In this document: positions 49,071 through 57,415 of the stretch, in pieces
Position numbering within the stretch: the stretch's first letter is position 1
Layout of the letters: each line of letters begins with the position of its first letter
DNA from: CAVQFD01 sp963724695
Lineage (GTDB): Bacteria; Acidobacteriota; Vicinamibacteria; Vicinamibacterales; CAVVIG01
DNA length: 64,000 nucleotides
Reading direction: 5' to 3'
Assembly: GCA_963724695.1 (NCBI GenBank)
Contig: CAVRVW010000012.1
Coordinates: 682,001-746,000, forward strand
Made by a program: the position numbers and the translations under genes
Notes under the pieces: generated by a model
The model's database searches: none
What the model was told of the DNA's origin: nothing
What the model saw: the letters and a program-made list of their open reading frames with translations, nothing else

Positions 49071-49189
49071 GTCAGTACCACGGTGGCGAGCCTGATCGCC
49101 ACCGTCTGCGCAGAGGGCGCGGCCACCAACAGCGCGACCGCGATGAGAGCGGCAGAAAGCCGCACGATGAGCGATGATCGCGGGCGCAT
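49067..49189 (-). CDS. 40-residue signal-peptide-like small ORF in the LprG-like operon
   Basis: ATG at 49187-49189 follows the upstream stop with no gap (TAGATG); its TGA overlaps the next start (ATGA). The product is mostly a signal peptide (IVRLSAALIAVALLVAAPSA) plus QTVAIRLATVVLT. That tail resembles the first mature strand of DctP-type TRAP binding proteins, so it may be a gene remnant. The double coupling argues that it is translated and serves as a small exported peptide or as a coupling device. Confidence 0.5.
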   Translation of the reverse strand: MRPRSSLIVRLSAALIAVALLVAAPSAQTVAIRLATVVLT

Positions 49190-49924
49190 CTACTTCGCGC
49201 GCTTTCCGGTCCAGTCGGCTTCGCCGAGACCGGGCACCGAGGTCTTGCCGACGAACCCGTCGGCACCCAGCGTGCCGCTCATCGTGATGGCCAGGTCGCC
49301 GTTGGGCGTTGGCGCGACGAACTCGAGCTTGAGCGCGTCGCCGAGCATCGTGCCGGTCACCGGGATGGCGCCCATCTGGCTGCTGATCGTGCCGGTGACC
49401 TTCTCGCCCGCCTGCGTGAAGTCGCCGGTCATCGGAAATTCGCCAGCCGGTCCCATCACCAGCACGATGTCCCATTTGCCAGAGGCCGGACCGCCGGCAC
49501 CTGCTGCTGGCGCCGCGGCCTCGGGTGGGGCCGCCGCTGCCGCTGGTGCAGCTCCAGCCTCCTTGCGCTTCGCCGTCCATGGCGCTTCGCCCAGGCCGCC
49601 GAAGTTGACCATGCCGGCCATCGTGTCGCCCGTGCGCTTGCCCTTCATGGTGATGTCGATCGTCTGGCCCTGGACGGGCACGGAGTAGGCAATCGTCAGC
49701 GTATCGTCGACAAAGGTGCCCTTGAACTCGACCGAGCCGAGCGGGCTGACGACCTGGCCGGTGACGGTCTCGCCCTGCTGCTTGATCATCGCGTCGATGG
49801 TGGTGACGCCCTGCGGGGTTTCGAGGCTGACTTCCCAGGGACCGTCGATGCCCTGTGCGGAGGCCGGGCCCGCAAGCGCACCGACGAGAACGGTCGCAAG
49901 GGCCAGCGAGAAGAATCGGGTCAT
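49190..49924 (-). CDS. Exported protein with two tandem copies of one domain
   Basis: A 244-residue secreted protein. Signal MTRFFSLALATVLVGALAGP, then repeat 1 (GPWEVSLETPQGVTTIDAMI ... MVNFGGLGEAPWTAKRK), an Ala/Pro linker (AGAAPAAAAAPPEAAAPAAG), and repeat 2 (GKWDIVLVMGPAGEFPMTGD ... KTSVPGLGEADWTGKRAK). Each repeat is about 95 residues and beta-rich, with the shared end GLGEA-WT-KR. No named family; the strand pattern suggests a small barrel or half-barrel. First gene of the set that leads to the LprG-like carrier and MFS exporter, so a lipid or envelope role is inferred. Divergent from the TolB-like gene. Confidence 0.78.
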   Translation of the reverse strand: MTRFFSLALATVLVGALAGPASAQGIDGPWEVSLETPQGVTTIDAMIKQQGETVTGQVVSPLGSVEFKGTFVDDTLTIAYSVPVQGQTIDITMKGKRTGDTMAGMVNFGGLGEAPWTAKRKEAGAAPAAAAAPPEAAAPAAGAGGPASGKWDIVLVMGPAGEFPMTGDFTQAGEKVTGTISSQMGAIPVTGTMLGDALKLEFVAPTPNGDLAITMSGTLGADGFVGKTSVPGLGEADWTGKRAK

Positions 49925-50003
49925 GGCGGTATGCTCCTGGACAGGCCCGAGAATAACATGGGCGATAATGACATTGGACGCGAACCACACGTTGAGGTTC
50001 CCG

Positions 50004-51131
50004 ATGAAGATCTCCGGATTTCTGGTCGTTTCTGCGCTTCTGGCCGTGTCGGCTGGCGCGCTGGTCGCGCAGGCGCCCGCAGCCGCGTCGCAGGAACGCG
50101 AGTTTCTGACCCGCGTGCGCCGCCTCACGGTCGAGGGCCGGCGCGCCGGCGAAGGCTACTGGTCGCCCGATGGGTCACGGCTGGTGTTCCAGAGCGAGCG
50201 CGAACCCGGCAATCCCTTCTACCAGATCTATGTGCTCGACATGGCGAGCGGCGAAGCCAAGCGCATTTCGCCCGGCCTCGGCAAGACGACGTGCGCCTTC
50301 TTCCGGCCGGCAAGCGACGAGATCCTCTTCTCGTCGACCCATCACGACCCGAAGTCCAGGCAGTATCAGGACGAGGAGAACGCCTTTCGCGCATCGGGCA
50401 AGGAGCGCCGGTACTCCTGGGACTACGACGTGGAGATGGACCTGTATGCCTACAGCGAGACGACCGGCGGGCTGAAGCGGCTGACGACCGCGCACGGGTA
50501 CGATGCCGAGGCCAGCTACTCGCCGGACGGCCGCTCGATTGTGTTCTCCTCGATGCGGGATGTGTACGGCCGGGCCGTTTCCGACGCGGAGAAGAAGCAG
50601 CTCGCCACCGACCCGAGCTACTTCGCCGAGATCTACATCATGCGGGCCGACGGGTCCGAGCAGAAGCGCCTCACCACGACTCCTGGTTATGACGGCGGCC
50701 CCTTCTTCTCCCACGACGGGTCGCGGATCGTCTGGCGGCGGTTCGACGAGCAGGGCCTCATCGCTGACGTATGGACGATGAAGCTGGATGGCAGCGACCC
50801 GCGGCAGGTGACCGACTTCGGCGCCATGAGCTGGGCGCCGTACGAGCATCCGTCGGGCCAGTACATCGTCTTCGCGTCGAACAAACTGGGCTTCGAGAAC
50901 TTCGAGGTCTTCATGGTCGACAGCGCCGGCACCAGGGAACCGGTCCGCGTGACCTACTCGGATGGTTTCGACGGACTGCCGGTGCCCTCACCGAACGGCA
51001 GGCAGCTCGCCTGGACCTCGGCGCGTTCCGGGGGACAGGCCGGACAGCTCTTCCTCGCGGAGTGGAATCACCAGAATGCCCTGGAGGCCCTCAAGAACGC
51101 GCCTCCCAGAAAGCCGAGCACCAAACGATGA
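50004..51131 (+). CDS. TolB-like beta-propeller protein
   Basis: A 375-residue exported protein. Signal MKISGFLVVSALLAVSAGAL. Five or six PD40/WD40-type blades are seen (EGYWSPDGSRLVFQSEREPG, EASYSPDGRSIVFSSMRDVY, PFFSHDGSRIVWRRFDEQGL, LPVPSPNGRQLAWTSARSGG). The ATG at 50004-50006 fits the signal peptide; the long frame upstream is antisense to the divergent gene. It overlaps the M28 peptidase gene by ATGA, so propeller and peptidase probably work together on peptides in the periplasm. Confidence 0.88.
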   Translation: MKISGFLVVSALLAVSAGALVAQAPAAASQEREFLTRVRRLTVEGRRAGEGYWSPDGSRLVFQSEREPGNPFYQIYVLDMASGEAKRISPGLGKTTCAFFRPASDEILFSSTHHDPKSRQYQDEENAFRASGKERRYSWDYDVEMDLYAYSETTGGLKRLTTAHGYDAEASYSPDGRSIVFSSMRDVYGRAVSDAEKKQLATDPSYFAEIYIMRADGSEQKRLTTTPGYDGGPFFSHDGSRIVWRRFDEQGLIADVWTMKLDGSDPRQVTDFGAMSWAPYEHPSGQYIVFASNKLGFENFEVFMVDSAGTREPVRVTYSDGFDGLPVPSPNGRQLAWTSARSGGQAGQLFLAEWNHQNALEALKNAPPRKPSTKR

Positions 51132-52966
51132 CCCGCCTCGCTCCCGGAACACTCGCGCTCGCACTCCTCTGGTCGGTCGCGTCAACCGACCTGGCGGCGC
51201 AGTCGGCGGCCACGCCGCCGGCGACGCCGACGCGCGCGCACATCGGCGCACTCGCGTCGGACGATCTCGGTGGCCGGCTGACCGGGTCGGACGGCGAACG
51301 GCGGGCCGGCGACTACATTGTCGGTCAGCTCAAACGCATGGGCGCGCGCCCCTTGCCCGGCCGCACCGACTATCGGCTGCCCTTCGAGTTCACGGCGGGC
51401 ACCAAGGACGGCGGCACCTCCCTGACGACGACCGGCGGCGCCGCCCCGGGTCGCGCACGCTTCGACCGGGTGAACGACGTGCGCGCGCTCTCCTTCTCCG
51501 ACAACGCCGAGGTCACGGACCTCCCCGTCGTATTTGCCGGGTACGGCATCGTGGTGCCCGAGAGCCAGGGGTTCGGGTACGACAGCTACGCGACGCTCGA
51601 CGTCAAGGACAAGGCCGTCGTCGTGCTGCGGTACTTCCCGGAGGATGCCGACCAGAAGACGAAGGGCATTCTGGCGCGGTATTCCGACCTGCGGTACAAG
51701 GCCATGGCCGCCAGGCAGCGCGGCGCGCGCGCCATCCTCATCGTCACCGGTCCGCGCTCGCCGAATGCGGGCGAGACGATTCCGATGACGTTCGACACGG
51801 CGCTCGCCGGGTCGGGAATCGTCGCCGCGAGCGTCAGCGGCGCCCTCGGCGATCGGCTCCTCGGCGTCGCCATGAAAACGCTGAAGGACACGCAGGAATC
51901 GTTCGACTCCGGGAATCCGCACGTCGCGGGCTTCGAGATTCCCGACCTGCGCGTCACCATCCGTACGTCCGTCGTGCGCGAGAAGCGCACCGGCTACAAC
52001 ATCGCCGGCTATCTGCCGGCGACCTCCACCGGAGCGGGCGCACAGAAGCCATGGGTGGCGCTCGGCGCGCACTACGATCACCTGGGCCGCGGCGAGCACG
52101 GCAGCACGCTGGCCGCCAAGGAAGACATGGGCAAGGCGCACCTCGGTGCCGACGACAACGCTTCAGGAACCGCCGCCGTGCTGGCGATCGGCGAGCGGCT
52201 GGCGGGAGGCGCGCGCCGCCGGAACGTGGCGCTGCAGTTCTGGTCGGGCGAAGAGATCGGCCTGATCGGCTCCGCCGCGTACGTCAATGCTCCGGTCGTC
52301 CCCATCGACCAGGTCGCCGGGTACCTGAATTTCGACATGGTCGGGCGGATGCAGGACAACAAGCTGACGCTGCAGGCCACCGGATCGAGCCCCGCCTGGG
52401 CGCGATACATCGAGCAGGCGAACATCGCCGCCGGCTTCGATCTGCAGTTGCAGCGCGACCCTTATCTGCCGACCGATTCGGCGAGCTTCAACCAGGCGGG
52501 CGTGCCCACGCTCAATTTCTTCACGGGCACGCACATCGACTACCACAAGCCGTCCGACACGCCGGACAAGATCGCGTACGACGATCTCGACAGGATCGTC
52601 CTCTTCGGTGCGGCGATCGCGCGGCGGGTGATCGACGCGGAGACCGCACCGGAATTTGCGAAGGTCGAGCAGCAGAACGAAGGGGGCGGACGCGCGGGCG
52701 TGCGCGTCTTCACAGGCACGGTGCCGGACTACTCCACCGAGGTCAAGGGACTGCTGCTCGGCGGCGTGATCGGTGGGGGTCCCGCGGAGCAGGCCGGCCT
52801 GCAGAAGGGCGACATCATCGTCGAGATCGCCGGGCAGACGATCGCGAACATCTACGACTACACGTACGCGCTGGATGTCCTGAAGATTGGCGAGCCCGCG
52901 AAGGTCGTCTACTTGCGGAGCGGAGAGCGCCGTGAGACGACGTTGACGCCGTCGGCGAGAAAGTAA
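51128..52966 (+). CDS. M28-family aminopeptidase with PA and PDZ domains
   Basis: A 612-residue exported zinc peptidase. Signal at 1-24, PA-type insert at about 130-260, peptidase core at about 285-525, PDZ at about 540-605 (LLLGGVIGGGPAEQAGLQKG). Zinc and catalytic residues: His315 and Asp317 (GAHYDHLG), Asp342 (GADDNASGTA), the Glu pair 375-376 (SGEEIGLIGS), the Asp of NFDMVGRM, and His in THIDYHKPSDT. The full M28 set is present, so it should be active. A strong terminator follows. Confidence 0.93.
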   Translation: MTRLAPGTLALALLWSVASTDLAAQSAATPPATPTRAHIGALASDDLGGRLTGSDGERRAGDYIVGQLKRMGARPLPGRTDYRLPFEFTAGTKDGGTSLTTTGGAAPGRARFDRVNDVRALSFSDNAEVTDLPVVFAGYGIVVPESQGFGYDSYATLDVKDKAVVVLRYFPEDADQKTKGILARYSDLRYKAMAARQRGARAILIVTGPRSPNAGETIPMTFDTALAGSGIVAASVSGALGDRLLGVAMKTLKDTQESFDSGNPHVAGFEIPDLRVTIRTSVVREKRTGYNIAGYLPATSTGAGAQKPWVALGAHYDHLGRGEHGSTLAAKEDMGKAHLGADDNASGTAAVLAIGERLAGGARRRNVALQFWSGEEIGLIGSAAYVNAPVVPIDQVAGYLNFDMVGRMQDNKLTLQATGSSPAWARYIEQANIAAGFDLQLQRDPYLPTDSASFNQAGVPTLNFFTGTHIDYHKPSDTPDKIAYDDLDRIVLFGAAIARRVIDAETAPEFAKVEQQNEGGGRAGVRVFTGTVPDYSTEVKGLLLGGVIGGGPAEQAGLQKGDIIVEIAGQTIANIYDYTYALDVLKIGEPAKVVYLRSGERRETTLTPSARK

Positions 52967-52967
52967 G

Positions 52968-52995
52968 GGGGTCGGGTAAGACCCGACCCCTTTTT
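52968..52995 (+). terminator. Rho-independent terminator after the M28 gene
   Basis: GGGGTCGGGT (52968-52977), loop AAG, ACCCGACCCC (52981-52990), then five T. The perfect 10-bp stem is two bases after the stop codon and also separates the convergent cold-shock gene. Confidence 0.93.
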
Positions 52996-52996
52996 G

Positions 52997-53194
52997 TTAC
53001 TCCGCGCGGACGTTCCCCGCGCGCGGACCCTTCGGCGACTGTTCCTCGTCGAAGCTGACGCGCTGGCCTTCGTTCAGGCTATCGAAGCTGCCCTGAACCG
53101 AGCTACGGTGGAAGAACCACTCCTGCCCGCCGCTGTCGCGGATGAAGCCGAACCCCTTGTCCCGAGCGATGCGCTTGATTGTGCCGGACGCCAT
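52997..53194 (-). CDS. Cold-shock domain protein
   Basis: A 65-residue single CSD, an RNA chaperone. MASGTIKRIARDKGFGFIRD has RNP1 (KGFGFI) and EWFFHRSSV has RNP2. The tail EEQSPKGPRAGNVRAE matches the family. AAGGAG lies eight bases before the ATG at 53192-53194. The first strand has the family's ATG-x-G-x-IK start; length is normal. The 56 bases to the DinB stop hold no further gene. Confidence 0.95.
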   Translation of the reverse strand: MASGTIKRIARDKGFGFIRDSGGQEWFFHRSSVQGSFDSLNEGQRVSFDEEQSPKGPRAGNVRAE

Positions 53195-53250
53195 ACGAGT
53201 CTCCTTGATGTCGCGAGCGCTCGTGTGACGACGGGCGCGCGAAGCCCTAA

Positions 53251-53781
53251 CTATACACCTGGGCCCTGTCCTCCGCCGAGAGGGCGGGGAGAAACCCTGT
53301 AAAAGGCCACTAGATCCATGCTTTTGGACGGTTTGGCTCCCAGCAGGCGGAGCATCGTCGTGACCTGGCCGCGATGGTAGCTCCCGTGGTTGACCACGTG
53401 CTGCACCATCTGCCACAGGGGCGACCGGCCGGCGACGCCGGCCAGCGTCTTGTACTCGAACACCCGGTGGATGCCCTGTTCGCCGCCCGCCTCGACGAAG
53501 TTCCGGACGTTCTGTTCGGTGACGGTCCACGCCACCTGGAGCGAGGGCACGTCCGGGAACCCGTCGACCGACAGCATCGACGCGGGCGACACTCCCTGCC
53601 ACCGGGAGTGCCACGCCCACTCCGCCGAGTAGAGATGAACCAGCGTTTCGCGAATCGAGCGAAAGCTGCTGCCAAGGTCCTGATTGAATTGCTCGGGCGT
53701 CAGCACTTCGACCGCCTCGAGCATCCGGTCCCTCGCCCAGTAGTGATAGTCGAGGAGGGTCCGGAGATCGTCAATCGTCAT
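53251..53781 (-). CDS. DinB-family metal-binding four-helix protein
   Basis: A 176-residue soluble protein. The motif RETLVHLYSAEWAWHSRW gives the first His (His49), and QHVVNHGSYHRGQVTTMLRL the C-terminal His pair, the usual three-His nickel or zinc site of DinB/YfiT proteins. Members act as thiol S-transferases or have unknown roles. The start overlaps the HtrA stop by ATGA. The C-terminus is extended by a Gly/Pro tail (RPLGGGQGPGV). Confidence 0.88.
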   Translation of the reverse strand: MTIDDLRTLLDYHYWARDRMLEAVEVLTPEQFNQDLGSSFRSIRETLVHLYSAEWAWHSRWQGVSPASMLSVDGFPDVPSLQVAWTVTEQNVRNFVEAGGEQGIHRVFEYKTLAGVAGRSPLWQMVQHVVNHGSYHRGQVTTMLRLLGAKPSKSMDLVAFYRVSPRPLGGGQGPGV

Positions 53782-54932
53782 GACCTCGGATTATAAACGG
53801 CCTCGTCCAGGTGAACCGTCAGACTTCGCTCCTTGCCGTCGCGCACGACCACCAGGCTGGCGCTCGACCCGGGCACGGACTCGGCCACCCGGTTGCGCAG
53901 CGCGTTGAAGTCTTCGACCGGCTTGCCGTTGAACGAAAGGATCACGTCGCCTGCCCTGAGACCGCCACGTTCGGCGGCGCTCCCCCTCTGCACCCTGTTG
54001 ACGACGGCACCGGACACCGACGCCAGGCCGAGGCTCTCCGCAAGGTCGGACGTCACAGGCTCCACCGTCACGCCCAGCTGCCCGCGGTGAACGCGACCCT
54101 CGGTTCTGAGCGCGTGCATGACGTGCCGCGCCATGTTCGCCGGAATCGCGAACCCGATGCCGATGTTGCCCTGCGATGTCGAGACGATCTGCGAGTTGAT
54201 CCCGACGAGCTGTCCGTGCAGGTTGACGAGTGCGCCGCCAGAGTTCCCCTGGTTGATGGGCGCGTCAGTCTGGAGAAAGTCTTCGTAGCTGCCGTCGCCG
54301 ACGGTGGACCGGCCCTTCGCGCTGACGATGCCCATCGTCACAGTCTGGCCGATGCCCAGGGGGTTTCCCACCGCGAGCACGACGTCGCCAACCTGGACCT
54401 CGTCCGAGTCGCCCAGCGTCAGCGCTGGAAGGTTCGACGCCTCGATCTTGACGAGCGCCAGGTCGCTCGGCTCGTCCGAGCCAACCACCTTCGCAGCGAA
54501 CACACGGCGATCGGTGAACTCGACCTTGATCTGGTCCGCGCCTGCGATCACGTGGTGGTTCGTCAGGATGTACCCGTCGCTGCTGACCACGACACCCGAA
54601 CCCAGCCCACGCTGCGGGCCGGGCTGCCGACGGGGCTGGGCGCCGAACTGACCGCCGAAGATTCCCCCGAAGGGGTCGTCCTCGTAGGTGGTCGGGCGGA
54701 CGCGCGCCCGGGCCTCCGTCCGAATGGTCACGACCGCGGGGGCGGCGACTTTGACGATGTCGGCGTACGAGGTGCGCCCCGCCGCGAGTGCAGGCGAGGC
54801 GGCGACCGTCGGAGCGGGCGGCGCGGCGCTGGTGTGAATCTGCAGGCTCTGCCAGACCGCGCCGGTCGTCAGCAGCGCAGCCAGCGCCCCAAGGGCCGCG
54901 CGGCGCGCAAGAACGTAGCGAGACGTGTTCAT
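53778..54932 (-). CDS. HtrA-like periplasmic serine protease with one PDZ domain
   Basis: A 384-residue envelope protease, the second in the window. Signal anchor ALGALAALLTTGAVWQSLQI, a Gly/Gln/Pro-rich LA loop (FGGIFGGQFGAQPRRQPGPQ), catalytic His127 (TNHHVI), Asp157 (PSDLALVKI) and Ser231 (NQGNSGGAL), and a PDZ at about 290-375. It resembles the protease at 963-2123 in layout but is clearly diverged. DinB is translationally coupled behind it. Confidence 0.94.
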   Translation of the reverse strand: MNTSRYVLARRAALGALAALLTTGAVWQSLQIHTSAAPPAPTVAASPALAAGRTSYADIVKVAAPAVVTIRTEARARVRPTTYEDDPFGGIFGGQFGAQPRRQPGPQRGLGSGVVVSSDGYILTNHHVIAGADQIKVEFTDRRVFAAKVVGSDEPSDLALVKIEASNLPALTLGDSDEVQVGDVVLAVGNPLGIGQTVTMGIVSAKGRSTVGDGSYEDFLQTDAPINQGNSGGALVNLHGQLVGINSQIVSTSQGNIGIGFAIPANMARHVMHALRTEGRVHRGQLGVTVEPVTSDLAESLGLASVSGAVVNRVQRGSAAERGGLRAGDVILSFNGKPVEDFNALRNRVAESVPGSSASLVVVRDGKERSLTVHLDEAVYNPRS

Positions 54933-55086
54933 GAATCTATCCCTCTCTGTGTGAAGCGTTTGCGCCGACTCGTGCGCGAAATGTCGGCCTTATCAGTTAT
55001 GACGCCGTTCGGCCGCGATTGGCCGCATTGGCGAGACGTGTCCGCGGGCGCTGGCCCGCGAATCGTCCGATAGAATAGATATAAGG

Positions 55087-56118
55087 ATGAAACTGCTTAC
55101 GGCTGTGCTCGTCGTCGCTGCCTTGACGGGTGTGGCGGCGTGGCAGGATCCCGTTCCGGCATCGCCTCCGCCCTCGCCTCCTTCCTCGCCGCCTTCTTTC
55201 GCCGAGTGGCTCTCGGGCGTTCGGGACGAGGCAGTCGCGCGCGGCTTCCGGGCCGACCTGGTCGAGGAGGCGCTGGCGGGCGTCGAAGAGCCGCTCCCGG
55301 TCGTGCTCGAGCGGGACCGTTCGCAGGCCGAGGCGGTGTTGCCGCTCGAGCGCTACATCTCGCAGCGGCTCAGCCGGTCGGTTGTTCGCATCGGACGGGA
55401 AAAGCGCGCCGAGCACCGGAAGCTCCTGGACCAGGTGTCAGCGAAGTACGGCGTGCCGCCGCAGATCATCATCGCGATTTGGGGGGTCGAATCGAACTTC
55501 GGTCGGTTCACCGGCGTGCGGCCGACCGTGCCTGCCCTGGCCACGCTCGCGTGGGATCCCCGGCGTGCCACGTTGTTTCGCGCCGAGCTCTTCAACGCGC
55601 TCGAGATCCTCGACCGCGGCGATATCGCGCTGTCGAACCTCAAGGGATCCTGGGCGGGCGCGATGGGCCAGCCGCAGTTCATGCCCTCGAGCTACCTCCA
55701 GTATGCCGAGGACTTCGATGGCGACGGCCGCCGCGATATCTGGCACTCCTCCGCCGATGTGTTTGCGTCGGTCGCCAACTACCTGAAGGGCCACGGGTGG
55801 CTCCCCGGCGAACGGTGGGGACGCGAGGTAAGAGTCTCAAAGGAGCTGAGTTCCCGCCTGTCGACCGAGGTGCCGCGGCGCGAAGGCCGCTGCCGCGCGA
55901 CGCGCGACATGTCGGCGCCCCTGCCGCTCGCCGACTGGCAAGTGCGAGGCGTGCGGCTGGCCGACGGCACCTCGCTTCCGGCAGCGGATCGTGCGGCCTC
56001 GCTCGTTTCCGGCACGTCGCGCCACTTCCTCGTCTATGCCAACTACGACGCGCTCCTCGAGTACAACTGCGCGCACGCCTACGCCCTCAGCGTCGCGCTT
56101 CTCGCGGATCAACTCTGA
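55087..56118 (+). CDS. Lytic murein transglycosylase, MltB type (SLT_2)
   Basis: A 343-residue exported enzyme that cleaves peptidoglycan and forms 1,6-anhydro ends. Signal MKLLTAVLVVAALTGVAAWQ, a Pro/Ser linker, the catalytic Glu135 in IWGVESNFGRFTGV, the motif GSWAGAMGQPQFMPSSYLQY, and a calcium loop DFDGDGRRDIW. C-terminal NYDALLEYNCAHAYALSVAL is standard. No lipobox is seen, so the protein is probably soluble rather than lipid-anchored. AAGG lies before the ATG. Confidence 0.93.
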   Translation: MKLLTAVLVVAALTGVAAWQDPVPASPPPSPPSSPPSFAEWLSGVRDEAVARGFRADLVEEALAGVEEPLPVVLERDRSQAEAVLPLERYISQRLSRSVVRIGREKRAEHRKLLDQVSAKYGVPPQIIIAIWGVESNFGRFTGVRPTVPALATLAWDPRRATLFRAELFNALEILDRGDIALSNLKGSWAGAMGQPQFMPSSYLQYAEDFDGDGRRDIWHSSADVFASVANYLKGHGWLPGERWGREVRVSKELSSRLSTEVPRREGRCRATRDMSAPLPLADWQVRGVRLADGTSLPAADRAASLVSGTSRHFLVYANYDALLEYNCAHAYALSVALLADQL

Positions 56119-56119
56119 C

Positions 56120-56190
56120 GCGAAACTTCGAATTGAGAAGTCGAGAATCTCAGTCCTTCTAGTTCTTCCTTCTAAGTTCAAACTTCATTC
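56120..56190. repeat. AGAAGGAAGAACT-word element, copy 2
   Basis: Between convergent genes. The right half (TAGTTCTTCCTTCTAAGTTC) is the reverse complement of copy 1 at 45123-45160; the left half (AACTTCGAATTGAGAAGTCG) pairs in part with it, so the whole can fold into an irregular hairpin. It covers the stop codon of the chlorite-dismutase-family gene. Confidence 0.62.
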
Positions 56191-56916
56191 TGACTGCCAG
56201 ACAACCCGGCCGACGAAGAAGGGACCGAGGCTCTCGAGGTAGAGCGACGTCTGCTGTGTCTTCCGCATCGTCTGCACGACGGCCGACAGCGGGAACAGGT
56301 CCTTGCCGATGAGGCCGACGACGAAGTCGTTGTCGTCCTTGTCGAGGCCGTGGCATGCCAGGCGGACGTCGTGGGCGTAGTCTCCCGCTCCGAAGGCCAT
56401 GCCGATCGTGCCGTGCTCGGCCAGGATGACGCGCTGCTCCTCCGCGGGAAGCTGCGCGAACCGGCCGCTCCGCCTGAGCGGGTACCAGATGGCCCAGTGC
56501 CAGGCCGGGTTGAGGACGGTCCGCCGCGGGCGATCGAGCAGCACTTCCTTGAGATCCGGCTCGTACCCGATTGAATAGGTCCGGCCGAGCATGGTGTACT
56601 CAGGCTTCTGTACGAGCTGGTCGAAGGGCGGCCGGTTGAGGACCGGACGCACGCGATCGAGAAACACGGCGGGGTCCTCGCTGAAGGTCAGGAGCGCCAC
56701 GCCGCGCGGATCGTTCAGGTCCTCGTAAAGGGCGCCCGAGACGCCCGCCCCGGCAAGCGCCGAGGCCAGGGCGAGCGAATCCGTGCAACCGCCGAATACC
56801 AGCAGCTGCATGAAGAGCCGGGAGTCGCTCCGCTGGGGTTGGCCGTTCTTGATGCCACCCTTCTCGCTGAGATCGGGCGGCTCCGGACCGCGTCGGGTTT
56901 CGGTCGTCTGGTTCAT
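56185..56916 (-). CDS. Chlorite dismutase family protein (HemQ-like)
   Basis: A 243-residue heme-binding ferredoxin-like fold protein. SRLFMQLLVFGGCTDSLALA opens the first half. YSIGYEPDLKEVLLDRPRRT and HWAIWYPLRRSGRFAQLPAE lie at the centre, and AEHGTIGMAFGAGDYAHDVR holds the likely proximal His168. The pattern fits the coproheme decarboxylase/Cld family rather than a true chlorite dismutase. Its N-terminus has about 30 additional polar residues. No heme-pathway gene is adjacent. It is divergent from the ferredoxin gene. Confidence 0.82.
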   Translation of the reverse strand: MNQTTETRRGPEPPDLSEKGGIKNGQPQRSDSRLFMQLLVFGGCTDSLALASALAGAGVSGALYEDLNDPRGVALLTFSEDPAVFLDRVRPVLNRPPFDQLVQKPEYTMLGRTYSIGYEPDLKEVLLDRPRRTVLNPAWHWAIWYPLRRSGRFAQLPAEEQRVILAEHGTIGMAFGAGDYAHDVRLACHGLDKDDNDFVVGLIGKDLFPLSAVVQTMRKTQQTSLYLESLGPFFVGRVVWQSE

Positions 56917-56951
56917 GGAAAAGAGTATAGATCCGACCGCTCAGGTCGGAA

Positions 56952-56979
56952 TTGTGCTGCCCGACCAACCGTATATAAT
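56952..56979 (+). promoter_or_regulatory. Promoter of the ferredoxin gene
   Basis: TTGTGC (56952-56957), 16 bases, TATAAT (56974-56979). It gives a leader of about 55 bases up to the ATG at 57041. The -10 box is a perfect consensus, unusual in this GC-rich window. Confidence 0.65.
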
Positions 56980-57040
56980 CCTGCGGACACGGGTTCACAA
57001 CCTCCAAGACCTCTCAGACCCCAGACGGAGACTCGCGAGC

Positions 57041-57415
57041 ATGCCGTTCATCATCACCGACCCCTGTATCGATACCAAGGACACCGCCTGCGTGGACGTC
57101 TGCCCGGTGGACTGCATCCATCCGCGCAAGGACGAAGCGGAGTTCGCCGAGGCGAACATGCTGTACATCCACCCGGAGGAGTGCATCGATTGCGGCGCCT
57201 GCGTGCCGGCGTGCCCCGTCGCGGCGATCTACGAGAGCATCGACGCGACGCCCTCGCACCAGAAAGATCTCATCGAGGCCAACGCCATCTACCGGCTCGG
57301 CGATGCCGACGCGATGGCCAGAGCTGAAGCCATCGTGGCGGCGCACAGAACGGCGCAGCCCGAATTGATGGCCATCCCGGGCCCCGAGCGGCAGGCCGCG
57401 CACGCCAGCCATTAA
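57041..57415 (+). CDS. 7Fe/8Fe ferredoxin (FdxA type)
   Basis: A 124-residue electron carrier. Eight cysteines: Cys9, 17, 21 and 25 (CIDTKDTACVDVCPVDC) and Cys48, 51, 54 and 58 (CIDCGACVPACP). The wide first spacing (C-x7-C-x3-C-P) is that of ferredoxins with one 3Fe-4S and one 4Fe-4S cluster, as in Thermus and mycobacteria. A C-terminal helix (ANAIYRLGDADAMARAEAIV) follows. The start ATG has CGGAG upstream; the longer frame to 56783 is antisense. Its TAA overlaps the exonuclease start. Confidence 0.94.
   Translation: MPFIITDPCIDTKDTACVDVCPVDCIHPRKDEAEFAEANMLYIHPEECIDCGACVPACPVAAIYESIDATPSHQKDLIEANAIYRLGDADAMARAEAIVAAHRTAQPELMAIPGPERQAAHASH

Noticed and set aside
48966..49688. 240-codon plus-strand frame rich in Ala/Pro/Ser
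   Set aside because: Antisense to the tandem-domain protein and its linker; no start site support.
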